A DNA stretch of 46,010 nucleotides from Phycisphaerales bacterium AB-hyl4 (GTDB taxonomy: Bacteria; Planctomycetota; Phycisphaerae; Phycisphaerales; Phycisphaeraceae), in NCBI GenBank assembly GCA_041821185.1, contig JBGUBD010000020.1, forward strand, positions 1 through 46,010, in the 5' to 3' direction. This document shows positions 8,644 to 15,345 of this stretch, in pieces. Under the pieces are notes generated by a model. The model did not search any database and was not told where the DNA came from. It worked only from the letters and a program-made list of their open reading frames with translations. Within the stretch, counting starts at the first letter, position 1, and each line of letters begins with the position of its first letter. The position numbers were made by a program, and so were the translations under genes.

Positions 8644-9336
8644 TTATGACTTCTTCGCCCGTGCCTTCGCCGCCGCGAGGCGTTCTTCGATGCGGTGCTT
8701 TCGGGAGAGGTCTTCCAACTCGGCCAGCTGGCCCGACTGCTTCAAACTGGTGTCCAGTCCTCCCAAGCCGGTCTGCCGTTCGAGCACACGATCAAACGCT
8801 GAGCCGGCTTTGGAAACGCGCGACTCGACGTCACTGCCGGGGCGTGATTGGCCGTCGCTGCCCGTCGCCACGCCGGTTGTTTTCGCCGCCTCGGCCCGGC
8901 TCTTACGGAACTCGCGAAGCTCTTCCTTCATCTCACGCTTCTTCGCCTGCAGCGCTGCGATATAGCCTTCCAGCTCTTTCTCTTCGCCGGCGCAGTCATT
9001 GATGGTGGTTTCGAGCACAGGCACTTGCGCTTCGAGGTCGAGCTGCTGCGCAATCGCCGCCTCGGCCAGTTCCTCACGCCCCTGCTCGACAGCGAGGTCG
9101 ATCTGCTCAGCCAGCTTTTCATGCCGACCGTTCGCATCGCTGAGCCGACGCGTCGCAAGATGCTTGTTCGCCACGGTCTTGCCCAACTCGGCCCGCACCT
9201 CGTCGATCGCGCCGTCGACTTCGCGGATGGCCTCTTCCATGACCATCTCCGGCGCGGCGTTCTCCATCGAGTCGATGAGCTGATTGAACCCGCCACTGAT
9301 GATGCGTCCAACTCGAGCGGTGATGCCTTCCTTCAT
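8644..9336 (-). CDS. pspA: PspA/IM30 family membrane-stress protein
   Basis: A 230-residue protein that is almost entirely coiled coil, of the usual PspA length. The N-terminal amphipathic helix (ITARVGRIISGGFNQLIDSM) is followed by the family segment APEMVMEEAIREVDGAIDEV, long heptad helices through ~150, and a charged end (RIEERLAAAKARAKKS). PspA/Vipp1 proteins belong to the ESCRT-III superfamily and bind and stabilise stressed membrane. The frame is open 25 codons further, but the ATG at 9336 has a perfect AAGGAG eight bases upstream. No PspF, PspB or PspC is nearby; the partners here are YqiJ, YqiK and an N-terminal regulator-like gene. The 5' leader holds one copy of the 19-bp inverted repeat just before the ribosome site. 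Confidence 0.93.
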   Translation of the reverse strand: MKEGITARVGRIISGGFNQLIDSMENAAPEMVMEEAIREVDGAIDEVRAELGKTVANKHLATRRLSDANGRHEKLAEQIDLAVEQGREELAEAAIAQQLDLEAQVPVLETTINDCAGEEKELEGYIAALQAKKREMKEELREFRKSRAEAAKTTGVATGSDGQSRPGSDVESRVSKAGSAFDRVLERQTGLGGLDTSLKQSGQLAELEDLSRKHRIEERLAAAKARAKKS

Positions 9337-9350
9337 GACGAATCTCCTTG

Positions 9351-9369
9351 TTCGACTGGTTCGACGTTT
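9351..9369 (+). repeat. 19-bp inverted repeat, copy B (pspA leader)
   Basis: The plus strand reads TTCGACTGGTTCGACGTTT, identical to the minus strand at 5577-5595. In the pspA mRNA leader this gives the complementary word, ending three bases before the AAGGAG ribosome site. Confidence 0.85.
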
Positions 9370-9390
9370 GGTTCGATGTCGTCCGAATTC

Positions 9391-9420
9391 AACCACGAAG
9401 GCACGAAGCACACGAAGAAA
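9391..9420. repeat. CACGAAG short repeat cluster between genes
   Basis: Three closely spaced CACGAAG words occur within about 30 bp (CACGAAG, G, CACGAAG, CA, CACGAAG) in the gap between the ribbon-helix-helix-like gene and pspA. From memory, similar CACGAAG-rich intergenic strings are common in planctomycetes and relatives. Function is unknown. Confidence 0.5.
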
Positions 9421-9525
9421 TCACCGAGGTGAGAGCAGCCGACCCGGTTGAAAAGTCAAAGCACGACGCCCGAGACGCCCCCCTGCTTCCTGCATGCTTT
9501 CTGCGTGATTCTGGTGCATCCATGG

Positions 9526-10050
9526 CTATTTTTCATCACTATCGCGCATGGTCTCGATCACCCGGGCGAGTTCCATGATCGGCTCAAGCCGACGGGCGAT
9601 GGTCTTTGGGTCGTAACAGCGGCACTGACGCGTGACGCCCAGGCGCAGCACCGCTTCGAGCAGGCCGAACACACGGTCGGCAAACTCGCGTTCCAGATCC
9701 AGCAGCGATTGGCTGTCGTCATCGTCCGCCCCCGTCGCATCATGATGGATGGGACCGGTCATCGCCGTGGCCAGCGCTTCAGGCAGCCAGTCTTCCACGG
9801 CGGCGACCAGATCAGAGTGTACCTGAAGCCGGTGCTCCACGTCACGCAGGCGCTGCCGGGCCGGCCGCAGCAGTTGTTCAGATAAAGCCAAGGCCCGGCG
9901 GAAGTCCCCCGACCCTTCCTGGCGAAGCCGGGCCTCGGCAATGATGGCGCGAAGCTTATCACTGGGCGTGACGGCCCCCGGCACGTCGAGGCCCGCAATA
10001 AAAGCGGCATCATCTTCCGGCACCCGCACGCTCATCGTCACGGACTTCAT
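9526..10050 (-). CDS. Putative ribbon-helix-helix-type protein at the head of the psp operon
   Basis: A 174-residue protein. The first ~35 residues (MKSVTMSVRVPEDDAAFIAG, then VTPSDKLRAIIAEAR) have the strand-helix-helix pattern of ribbon-helix-helix DNA-binding proteins: a short strand of alternating residues, a helix, then TPSDKLRAII like the second helix of CopG/MetJ types. The remainder is charged and helical (about 45-170). It is the first gene after the promoter at 10113-10140, so it may autoregulate the operon; this is inference. The frame is open to 10113, but that would place the start in the promoter. The ATG at 10050 has GAAAGG eight bases before it. Confidence 0.75.
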   Translation of the reverse strand: MKSVTMSVRVPEDDAAFIAGLDVPGAVTPSDKLRAIIAEARLRQEGSGDFRRALALSEQLLRPARQRLRDVEHRLQVHSDLVAAVEDWLPEALATAMTGPIHHDATGADDDDSQSLLDLEREFADRVFGLLEAVLRLGVTRQCRCYDPKTIARRLEPIMELARVIETMRDSDEK

Positions 10051-10112
10051 GGAATGGCCTTTCGCAAACCTTGCCACCCGGCGACGCACGCTTGATCTCA
10101 AGTCTCCCTTCA

Positions 10113-10140
10113 AATGTAATCAGACGTATGCATTTGTCAA
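10113..10140 (-). promoter_or_regulatory. Sigma70-like promoter of the RHH-pspA-yqiJK operon
   Basis: On the minus strand a perfect TTGACA (10135-10140) is followed, after 16 bases, by TACATT (10113-10118). The site lies in an AT-rich stretch. Transcription would start near 10106, leaving a leader of about 55 bases before the ATG at 10050. Confidence 0.6.
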
Positions 10141-10345
10141 CAACTTCTAATCGAAATCGGATAATTTCGTCAACCCTGCGCATAACTGCATGAAAACCCA
10201 ATATTTTTTGCTGAAATGTTCCTGCGTTTCCGTTTTCGTATGCATACACACGCCGCAGGAACGTATCCCGCCGAGCGTCTTTCAGCCAGGCGGCGTGCCA
10301 TCGAATGTCAGGACAACAGAATCCCGCGGGGGATGAGGCGATACA

Positions 10346-11443
10346 ATGCATGTCATGTCCACTCGTACTGGCAGCGGGGACGTGAAGCAGGCTGTGCAAG
10401 ACCTGTTGCATGATGCACTGGCTCGCCGTGCATCCGATGTTCATCTTGAGCCGACCGGGGAGGGTTACGAGATCCGTAGCCGCGTCGACGGCATGCTCAA
10501 GCCAATTGATCGGCTCGACGCCGCGACGGGACGTGGCTACGTCAATCGGCTGATGGTGGCTGCGGGACTTCTGACCTACCACCTCGACGTGCCCCAGGAA
10601 GGCCAGTTCCGAATCGAACTGGACACCTCGGCCGAGCGCGTGAAGGCACTCGACCTGCGGCTGGCCATCATGCCCACCACGCACGGGCTGCGGGCGGTGG
10701 TTCGTTTGCCCGCGGAGCTGCTCCAGCCGCGCTCGCTGGAGACGCTTGACCTGCCCGCCGCGACGTACGACATATTGCAACACTTTGCGGCGGCCGACGG
10801 TGGCATGCTGCTGATGTGCGGCCCCGCCGGTTCGGGTAAGACAACAACCATTTATGCGCTGCTGGAACACATCGTTCAGCGGTCGAGCGGCTTGAGCGTG
10901 ATCAGTCTTGAAGATCCGGTGGAACGCGACCTGCCGGGGGTCACGCAGATCGAAGTGACGCCGTTCGGCAACCTGACTTACGAAACGGCCTTGCGCAGCA
11001 TTCTTCGGCAGGACCCGCAGGTGTTGGCGCTGGGGGAGATACGCGACCGCGCCACCGCTTCGATTGCCGTGCAGGCGGCGCTGTCGGGCCATCGCCTGGT
11101 GTCGACGCTGCACGCGGGCTCGCCGGAGGGGGCGGTGGTACGGCTGTTGGAGATGGGGCTCGAGCCTTACCAGGTGGCGTCGAGCCTGTTTGCGGTCGTC
11201 TCAACTCGGTTGCTCAGGCGCGGGTCTGCGGAGGCGGGCTATGCCGGCCGCGTGCCGATCGCCGAGGTGACAAGCGTGACGCCCGCCGTGCGGCAGGCCC
11301 TCCTCGCACAGGGTGAAGCCGGGGCCATTCGCTCGGCGATCGAGTCCGCGGACGGTTTCGTGTCGCTTCGAGCGGTCGCCGCGTCGCTGGTGCACGCGGG
11401 CGTGACCGACGAGGCGGAAGTACAGCGAGCGCTGGGCGGGTAG
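10346..11443 (+). CDS. gspE: GspE/PilB-family secretion/pilus ATPase, short form
   Basis: A 365-residue ATPase with an N-terminal PAS-like part (ASDVHLEP, ~30-37), Walker A GPAGSGKTTT (159-168), Asp box SLEDPVE (187-193), Walker B VLALGEIRD (226-234) and His box GHRLVSTLHAGSP (248-260). It would power assembly of a type II secretion pseudopilus or type IV pilus. Two features are unusual. The usual ~150-residue N-terminal domain is absent. The zinc-binding CxxC insertion near RLL...GYAGR is missing: RRGSAEAGYAGRVPIAE has no cysteine. The ATG follows GATGAGG by seven bases. The gene heads a plus-strand set with two GspF-like and three pilin-like genes. Confidence 0.92.
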   Translation: MHVMSTRTGSGDVKQAVQDLLHDALARRASDVHLEPTGEGYEIRSRVDGMLKPIDRLDAATGRGYVNRLMVAAGLLTYHLDVPQEGQFRIELDTSAERVKALDLRLAIMPTTHGLRAVVRLPAELLQPRSLETLDLPAATYDILQHFAAADGGMLLMCGPAGSGKTTTIYALLEHIVQRSSGLSVISLEDPVERDLPGVTQIEVTPFGNLTYETALRSILRQDPQVLALGEIRDRATASIAVQAALSGHRLVSTLHAGSPEGAVVRLLEMGLEPYQVASSLFAVVSTRLLRRGSAEAGYAGRVPIAEVTSVTPAVRQALLAQGEAGAIRSAIESADGFVSLRAVAASLVHAGVTDEAEVQRALGG

Positions 11444-11532
11444 CCAACCTGCGCCTTGCAACGAACGTGCAGGCGGTGGATGATGTGTGGGACGACCCCT
11501 ACCTTCCGGCCCAATCAAATTGGGGAGCGTTG

Positions 11533-12771
11533 ATGACACAAGCCCACGATCCGCACGACGCGTCCGACGTGACGTTGCAGCGCCGCACATTTCGTTACGA
11601 AGCGCAGAGTCCTGACGGTCACGCCCTGGCCGGTACGATTGAAGCCGACACAGCCGACGAGGCGCGCCACTCATTGTCGGACATGGGCGTTCGGCTGGTC
11701 GAGTTCGAGATGCAGGACGAAACAGCCGCCCGCTCGCGCCCGCTGCACGGCGGACACTTCGCCGCGTTCAATCAACAGCTCGCCCAACTCACCGCCGCGG
11801 GCCTGCCGGTGGAACGCGGCCTGCGGCTGATTGCGCGCGACATGAACAACCCACGCCTCGCGCAGACGGTCAACGACGTGGCGACGGAACTGGAACAGGG
11901 GGCGTCGCTGCCCGAGGCGTTCGACCGGCATCGCCAGAAGTTTCCGCGGCTTTACGGACGCCTGGTCGACGCGGGTGTACGCGCCATCCAACTGCCGGCC
12001 GTGCTGTTCAACCTCGGCCAGCACCTGGAACTGATTCAACGCCTGCACGCCACGCTCTGGCGCGCAGCCGCCTACCCGATTGTCGTGCTCGCGGGCATCG
12101 TGGCCGTGATGGTGTTTCTGGGCGTTGTTATCGTGCCGGGGTTTCGTGATGTCTTTCGTGATTTCGATATGCAACTGCCTGTGCAGACCGAGTTCGTCTT
12201 CGCCGTGTCCGAGTGGATGCCAGCGATCGCGGTGCTCGTGGTCGTGCTGCTGGTCGGCGGCGTGATGGGATGGAAGTTGCTCACCTGGAATGGACGGGCA
12301 CAGGCGGTCAGCGATCAATTTTTCATGCCATGGCCCCTGCTTGGCCCGGTGCTGCGAGCGAACCTGGTAGCGCGTTGGTGCGATGCGGTACGGCTGGGCG
12401 TGCAGGCCGGCATGGACCTGCCCGCCGCGCTGGAGTTAGCAGGTGAAGCGGTGAACTCGCCGCTGGTGCGACGGGATGTACGGGCCCTGCGCGAGACGCT
12501 CGAAGCGGGCCAGCCGCTCGACGAACACCCCCGCCTGGCGGTGATCCCGGCGACGGTTCCCGCGGCGATCCACCTGGCCTCACAGCGGCACGACCTGGCG
12601 GAGATGATGGAGAACCTTGCCCGGATGTACCAGCAGCAGGCCGAGCTGCGCCTGACCACCTTGCAGATCACGCTCACCCCCCTGCTGCTGGTGGTGCTGG
12701 CATTGATCATCGGCACGGTGGTCAGCGCGATGTTTCTGCCGTTGATTCAGTTGATGCAATCGGTCATGTGA
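11533..12771 (+). CDS. gspF: GspF/PilC-family inner-membrane platform protein (first copy)
   Basis: A 412-residue protein. Residues ~14-55 (TFRYEAQSPDGHALAGTIEA, then ARHSLSDMGVRLVEFE) are the cytoplasmic start typical of GspF. Two T2SSF domains follow (about 75-195 and 275-400) with membrane segments near 180-205, 230-255 and 380-405, ending MFLPLIQLMQSVM. In this family the protein is the platform on which the ATPase drives pilin polymerisation. The frame is open to 11467, but the ATG at 11533 has GGGGAG just upstream. It overlaps the alternative GTG start of the next gene. Confidence 0.93.
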   Translation: MTQAHDPHDASDVTLQRRTFRYEAQSPDGHALAGTIEADTADEARHSLSDMGVRLVEFEMQDETAARSRPLHGGHFAAFNQQLAQLTAAGLPVERGLRLIARDMNNPRLAQTVNDVATELEQGASLPEAFDRHRQKFPRLYGRLVDAGVRAIQLPAVLFNLGQHLELIQRLHATLWRAAAYPIVVLAGIVAVMVFLGVVIVPGFRDVFRDFDMQLPVQTEFVFAVSEWMPAIAVLVVVLLVGGVMGWKLLTWNGRAQAVSDQFFMPWPLLGPVLRANLVARWCDAVRLGVQAGMDLPAALELAGEAVNSPLVRRDVRALRETLEAGQPLDEHPRLAVIPATVPAAIHLASQRHDLAEMMENLARMYQQQAELRLTTLQITLTPLLLVVLALIIGTVVSAMFLPLIQLMQSVM

Positions 12772-12794
12772 CGCTGATAAGGAACTCGCACAGC

Positions 12795-14066
12795 ATGACG
12801 ACGATTTTCCGATTGACGAGCCTCGCTGTGGCGGCCCTGTTCTGGATGGTGGCCGGCGTGGTGGTCATGTTCGCGATCATGATGGTCATGACTGTACTGG
12901 GCGTCACCATCGGCCCAATATTTCTAATCGGCGGACCGGCCGGGGGGCTGCTGCTGCTGGTCATGCTGGGCGTTATCGCCAGGCGTGTCCGTGAGCGCCG
13001 GGCGATGCTGGTGTTAAGCCACCTCGAACAGACGATCCGCCTCAACCTGCCCCTACCCGCGATGCTGCACGCGGCAGCGGTCAGCGAAAATGGCAAGGCG
13101 CGTTTACGCTTCAGCCGCTTGCGCGAGGCGATTGAAACCGGCAGTAGCCTTGGCGATGCGGTAGCGGCCCAGGTTCCGGAACTGCCCTCGCGTGCGGTTT
13201 CTCTGATCGCGGTCGGCGAGCGGTTGGGACAGTTGCCCGCCACCCTTGGACGACTGGTGCGCGAGTCCCGACACGATCATCGCGACCAGGAACCGGAGCA
13301 GGCGCTCGTGTGGGCCTACGCCCTCGTGTTGCTTTTGACGCTGGTGTTTGTTTTTGCCGGCATCTCCATCTTCATCATGCCGTCGTATGTGGAAATTTTC
13401 GCGGATTTCGACGCGTCACTGCCTTGGCTGACGCAAGTCACGATTGCATTCGCGTGGACGCGCGTGCCGGTATTCCTGCTGGTCGCGACAATTGTTCTGG
13501 CGCTGGCGGCCGCAGGCCATGCGACGTGGCAGATGCTGCACACGGCGGACCGTCGACCGAAGCCGTGGGCCGCGCTGACGGACCACCTGCTGTGGTGCGT
13601 ACCGGGCGTCCGAAGCATGGTGCGAGATCGGGCGCTGGCGGATGTGTTTGGGTGTGTCGCGGACGCGTTGCGGGCGGGTCAGCCGATGGAATCGGCACTT
13701 CAGCAAGCGAGCGAACTGCCCATGAACGCAGTCGTGCGTCGTCGGCTGCGACGGTGGGCCGATGCGGTGCAGGCAGGCCGCAACATGGGCGAGGCGGCGC
13801 GGGCGGCGCGTTTGCCGGCCATGGCGTGTGGGTTGATCGGTCCGGCGCAACGCGTCGGTGAGATGGCCCGCACGTTCACCTTCCTCGGCCGATACTATCA
13901 GCTTCGCTTCAGCCGACTTGTGGAGATCGGCCGGGCGACCGTGCTGCCGGCGGTGGTGCTGATTGCGGCCTTGTTCGTCGGATGCCTGGTGCTGGCGATG
14001 TTCCTGCCGCTGGTGCAACTGCTGGAGACCCTTACCGAAGATGCCTTAAGCGGGGGACGATTGTAA
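12795..14066 (+). CDS. Second GspF/PilC-like membrane protein
   Basis: A 423-residue protein. Two hydrophobic segments at the start (AVAALFWMVAGVVVMFAIMM; LLLLVMLGVIARRV) replace the cytoplasmic N-terminal domain of the first copy. The rest is GspF-like: RLREAIETGSSLGDAVA, a membrane region (~175-200), a second repeat with DALRAGQPMESALQQASELP, and the closing LVLAMFLPLVQLLETL. A GTG at 12768 overlaps the previous stop, but the ATG at 12795 has AAGGAA ten bases before it. Two different GspF proteins behind one ATPase are unusual; they may form a heteromeric platform or serve different pilins. Confidence 0.88.
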   Translation: MTTIFRLTSLAVAALFWMVAGVVVMFAIMMVMTVLGVTIGPIFLIGGPAGGLLLLVMLGVIARRVRERRAMLVLSHLEQTIRLNLPLPAMLHAAAVSENGKARLRFSRLREAIETGSSLGDAVAAQVPELPSRAVSLIAVGERLGQLPATLGRLVRESRHDHRDQEPEQALVWAYALVLLLTLVFVFAGISIFIMPSYVEIFADFDASLPWLTQVTIAFAWTRVPVFLLVATIVLALAAAGHATWQMLHTADRRPKPWAALTDHLLWCVPGVRSMVRDRALADVFGCVADALRAGQPMESALQQASELPMNAVVRRRLRRWADAVQAGRNMGEAARAARLPAMACGLIGPAQRVGEMARTFTFLGRYYQLRFSRLVEIGRATVLPAVVLIAALFVGCLVLAMFLPLVQLLETLTEDALSGGRL

Positions 14067-14425
14067 TGCGGCTTGCGATTCAACATCAGCGAGGATTCAT
14101 GTTGCTGGACGCCGTGCTCGGCCTGACGTTGATCATCATGGTGATCACGGTGCTCACCGTTGCCGCGGGCCACCAGCAACGCGGCGCGATGTACTTCGGT
14201 CTGGAACGGGAGTTGGTGTACGAAGCCGAGCACGTGCTCACTGATTTGCAGCAGGGTCGGCCGGCCTCGCCCCTGCACGAGGACAGCATCGTGGTGGTCA
14301 ACGCGTTGCCGATCACGGATGAGTCACTCCCGTGGGTCGAGGTGCGCGTTGAGCGGGCGGGGCAGGCGGCGACATTGTACGGCTGGGTTCCGCCGTCGGT
14401 CCGGACGGAAGGAGTTGCGCCGTGA
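14066..14425 (+). CDS. Pseudopilin-like protein 1
   Basis: A 119-residue protein whose ATG overlaps the previous stop (TAATG). A short basic leader (MRLAIQHQRG) is followed by FMLLDAVLGLTLIIMVITVL, a type III (prepilin) signal sequence: cleavage after Gly, then a 20-residue hydrophobic helix. The usual Glu5 is replaced by Asp. The rest is a small soluble domain. It would be processed by a prepilin peptidase, not found in this window, and assembled by the upstream ATPase and platform. It is closest in style to GspI/PilV minor pilins, but the match is too weak to name. Confidence 0.82.
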   Translation: MRLAIQHQRGFMLLDAVLGLTLIIMVITVLTVAAGHQQRGAMYFGLERELVYEAEHVLTDLQQGRPASPLHEDSIVVVNALPITDESLPWVEVRVERAGQAATLYGWVPPSVRTEGVAP

Positions 14426-14919
14426 TGCCTCCAGTTTTCTCCCAGTCGAACGGACGGTGCCAGGGCATGACGTTGATCGGGACGTTGGCGGTCATGACCC
14501 TGCTGGGTGCGTTCATGGTCCTGGCCGGCCATCTGTTCAGCCAGGCGATGACGATCACGCGCGACGGATCACGCACGGAACAGGACGTGATGCAGATCGA
14601 CGCGTTCGTCCGGCACCTGCGTCAGGACGTATGGGAGGCAGGGCGCTTCGAGGTAAGTTCGCCAAACCATCTGATGATCGAGCGCGATCGGCAGCCGTAT
14701 ATCACCTGGCGGATCACGCGGCACGAAGACGACAATGGACAGGCCGCGACGCAGATCACCCGCCAGACCAACGACAACCCGGACAGCAGGACCGCCATGC
14801 GTTTCGCCTTCCGCCCGACGGTGCGGATTGAAGGTCAAGGTGCAAGCGTGCAACTGCACATCGGCGAACAATCGGCCACGCTGGTCAGCCAGCGTCGTCT
14901 GCTGGAGGTGCAGCCATGA
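14422..14919 (+). CDS. Pseudopilin-like protein 2 (GspJ-like)
   Basis: A 165-residue protein overlapping the previous gene by four bases (ATGA). After the leader MMPPVFSQSNGRCQG comes MTLIGTLAVMTLLGAFMVLA, a prepilin-type helix in which the fifth residue is Gly instead of Glu. The soluble part (DVMQIDAFVRHLRQDVWEAG; LMIERDRQPYITWRI) resembles GspJ/PilW minor pseudopilins. Lack of Glu5 fits a tip or initiating pilin, as known for GspK-type proteins; that role is inference. Confidence 0.8.
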   Translation: MMPPVFSQSNGRCQGMTLIGTLAVMTLLGAFMVLAGHLFSQAMTITRDGSRTEQDVMQIDAFVRHLRQDVWEAGRFEVSSPNHLMIERDRQPYITWRITRHEDDNGQAATQITRQTNDNPDSRTAMRFAFRPTVRIEGQGASVQLHIGEQSATLVSQRRLLEVQP

Positions 14920-15335
14920 TCCGCCGCGCCCCTCTGAAGACTGCCGGCTTCGCCACGCTGGTCACGGTCGCCATGCTGATCTTCGTGTCGATGGCGGTGA
15001 TGACCCTGTCGCGGCTGACCGTGCTCGAGGCGCAGCGTACGCAGCAGGCCAACGTGGAAGCACAGCGTCGGCAGCTGCTGCTGGCGGGTAGCGCGGCTGC
15101 GTTAGCAAAACTGGATGACGAACCCGCTTTCGTCGGTAGCCTCACGGTAAGGCTGCCTTCGTCGCTTCTATACGCAGACGCGAATGTCACCGTCGAGATT
15201 GCGGAAGCCGACGAGCGACGTACCGCCGTCGTCCAAGCAGTCTACGCCGACGGGCTTGTACAGCAGATCGTCGTGCTCACCCCGGTCGACGAGCGCTGGA
15301 CGCCGACCTCCGTTGCCATAGATCGCTTGCGGTAG
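14916..15335 (+). CDS. Pseudopilin-like protein 3
   Basis: A 139-residue protein overlapping the previous gene by four bases. Its start, MIRRAPLKTAGFATLVTVAM then LIFVSMAVMTLSRL, is a prepilin-like leader and helix, with Thr at the Glu5 position. It recalls PilX/GspK minor pilins but is much shorter than GspK. The helix continues as a charged coil (LEAQRTQQANVEAQRRQLLL) and then a beta-rich domain. With the two upstream genes it forms a tightly packed trio, all lacking Glu5, so no obvious major pilin is present in this cluster. Confidence 0.78.
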   Translation: MIRRAPLKTAGFATLVTVAMLIFVSMAVMTLSRLTVLEAQRTQQANVEAQRRQLLLAGSAAALAKLDDEPAFVGSLTVRLPSSLLYADANVTVEIAEADERRTAVVQAVYADGLVQQIVVLTPVDERWTPTSVAIDRLR

Positions 15336-15345
15336 GGAATGCATC

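Noticed and set aside
10051..10113. Longer start for the RHH-like protein
   Set aside because: It would put the start codon inside the -10 box of the promoter. The internal ATG has a ribosome site and begins the RHH strand.
13310..13861. 183-codon frame within the second GspF gene
   Set aside because: It lies in a shifted frame of a clearly coding gene and gives a Gly/Arg/Ala-rich product.
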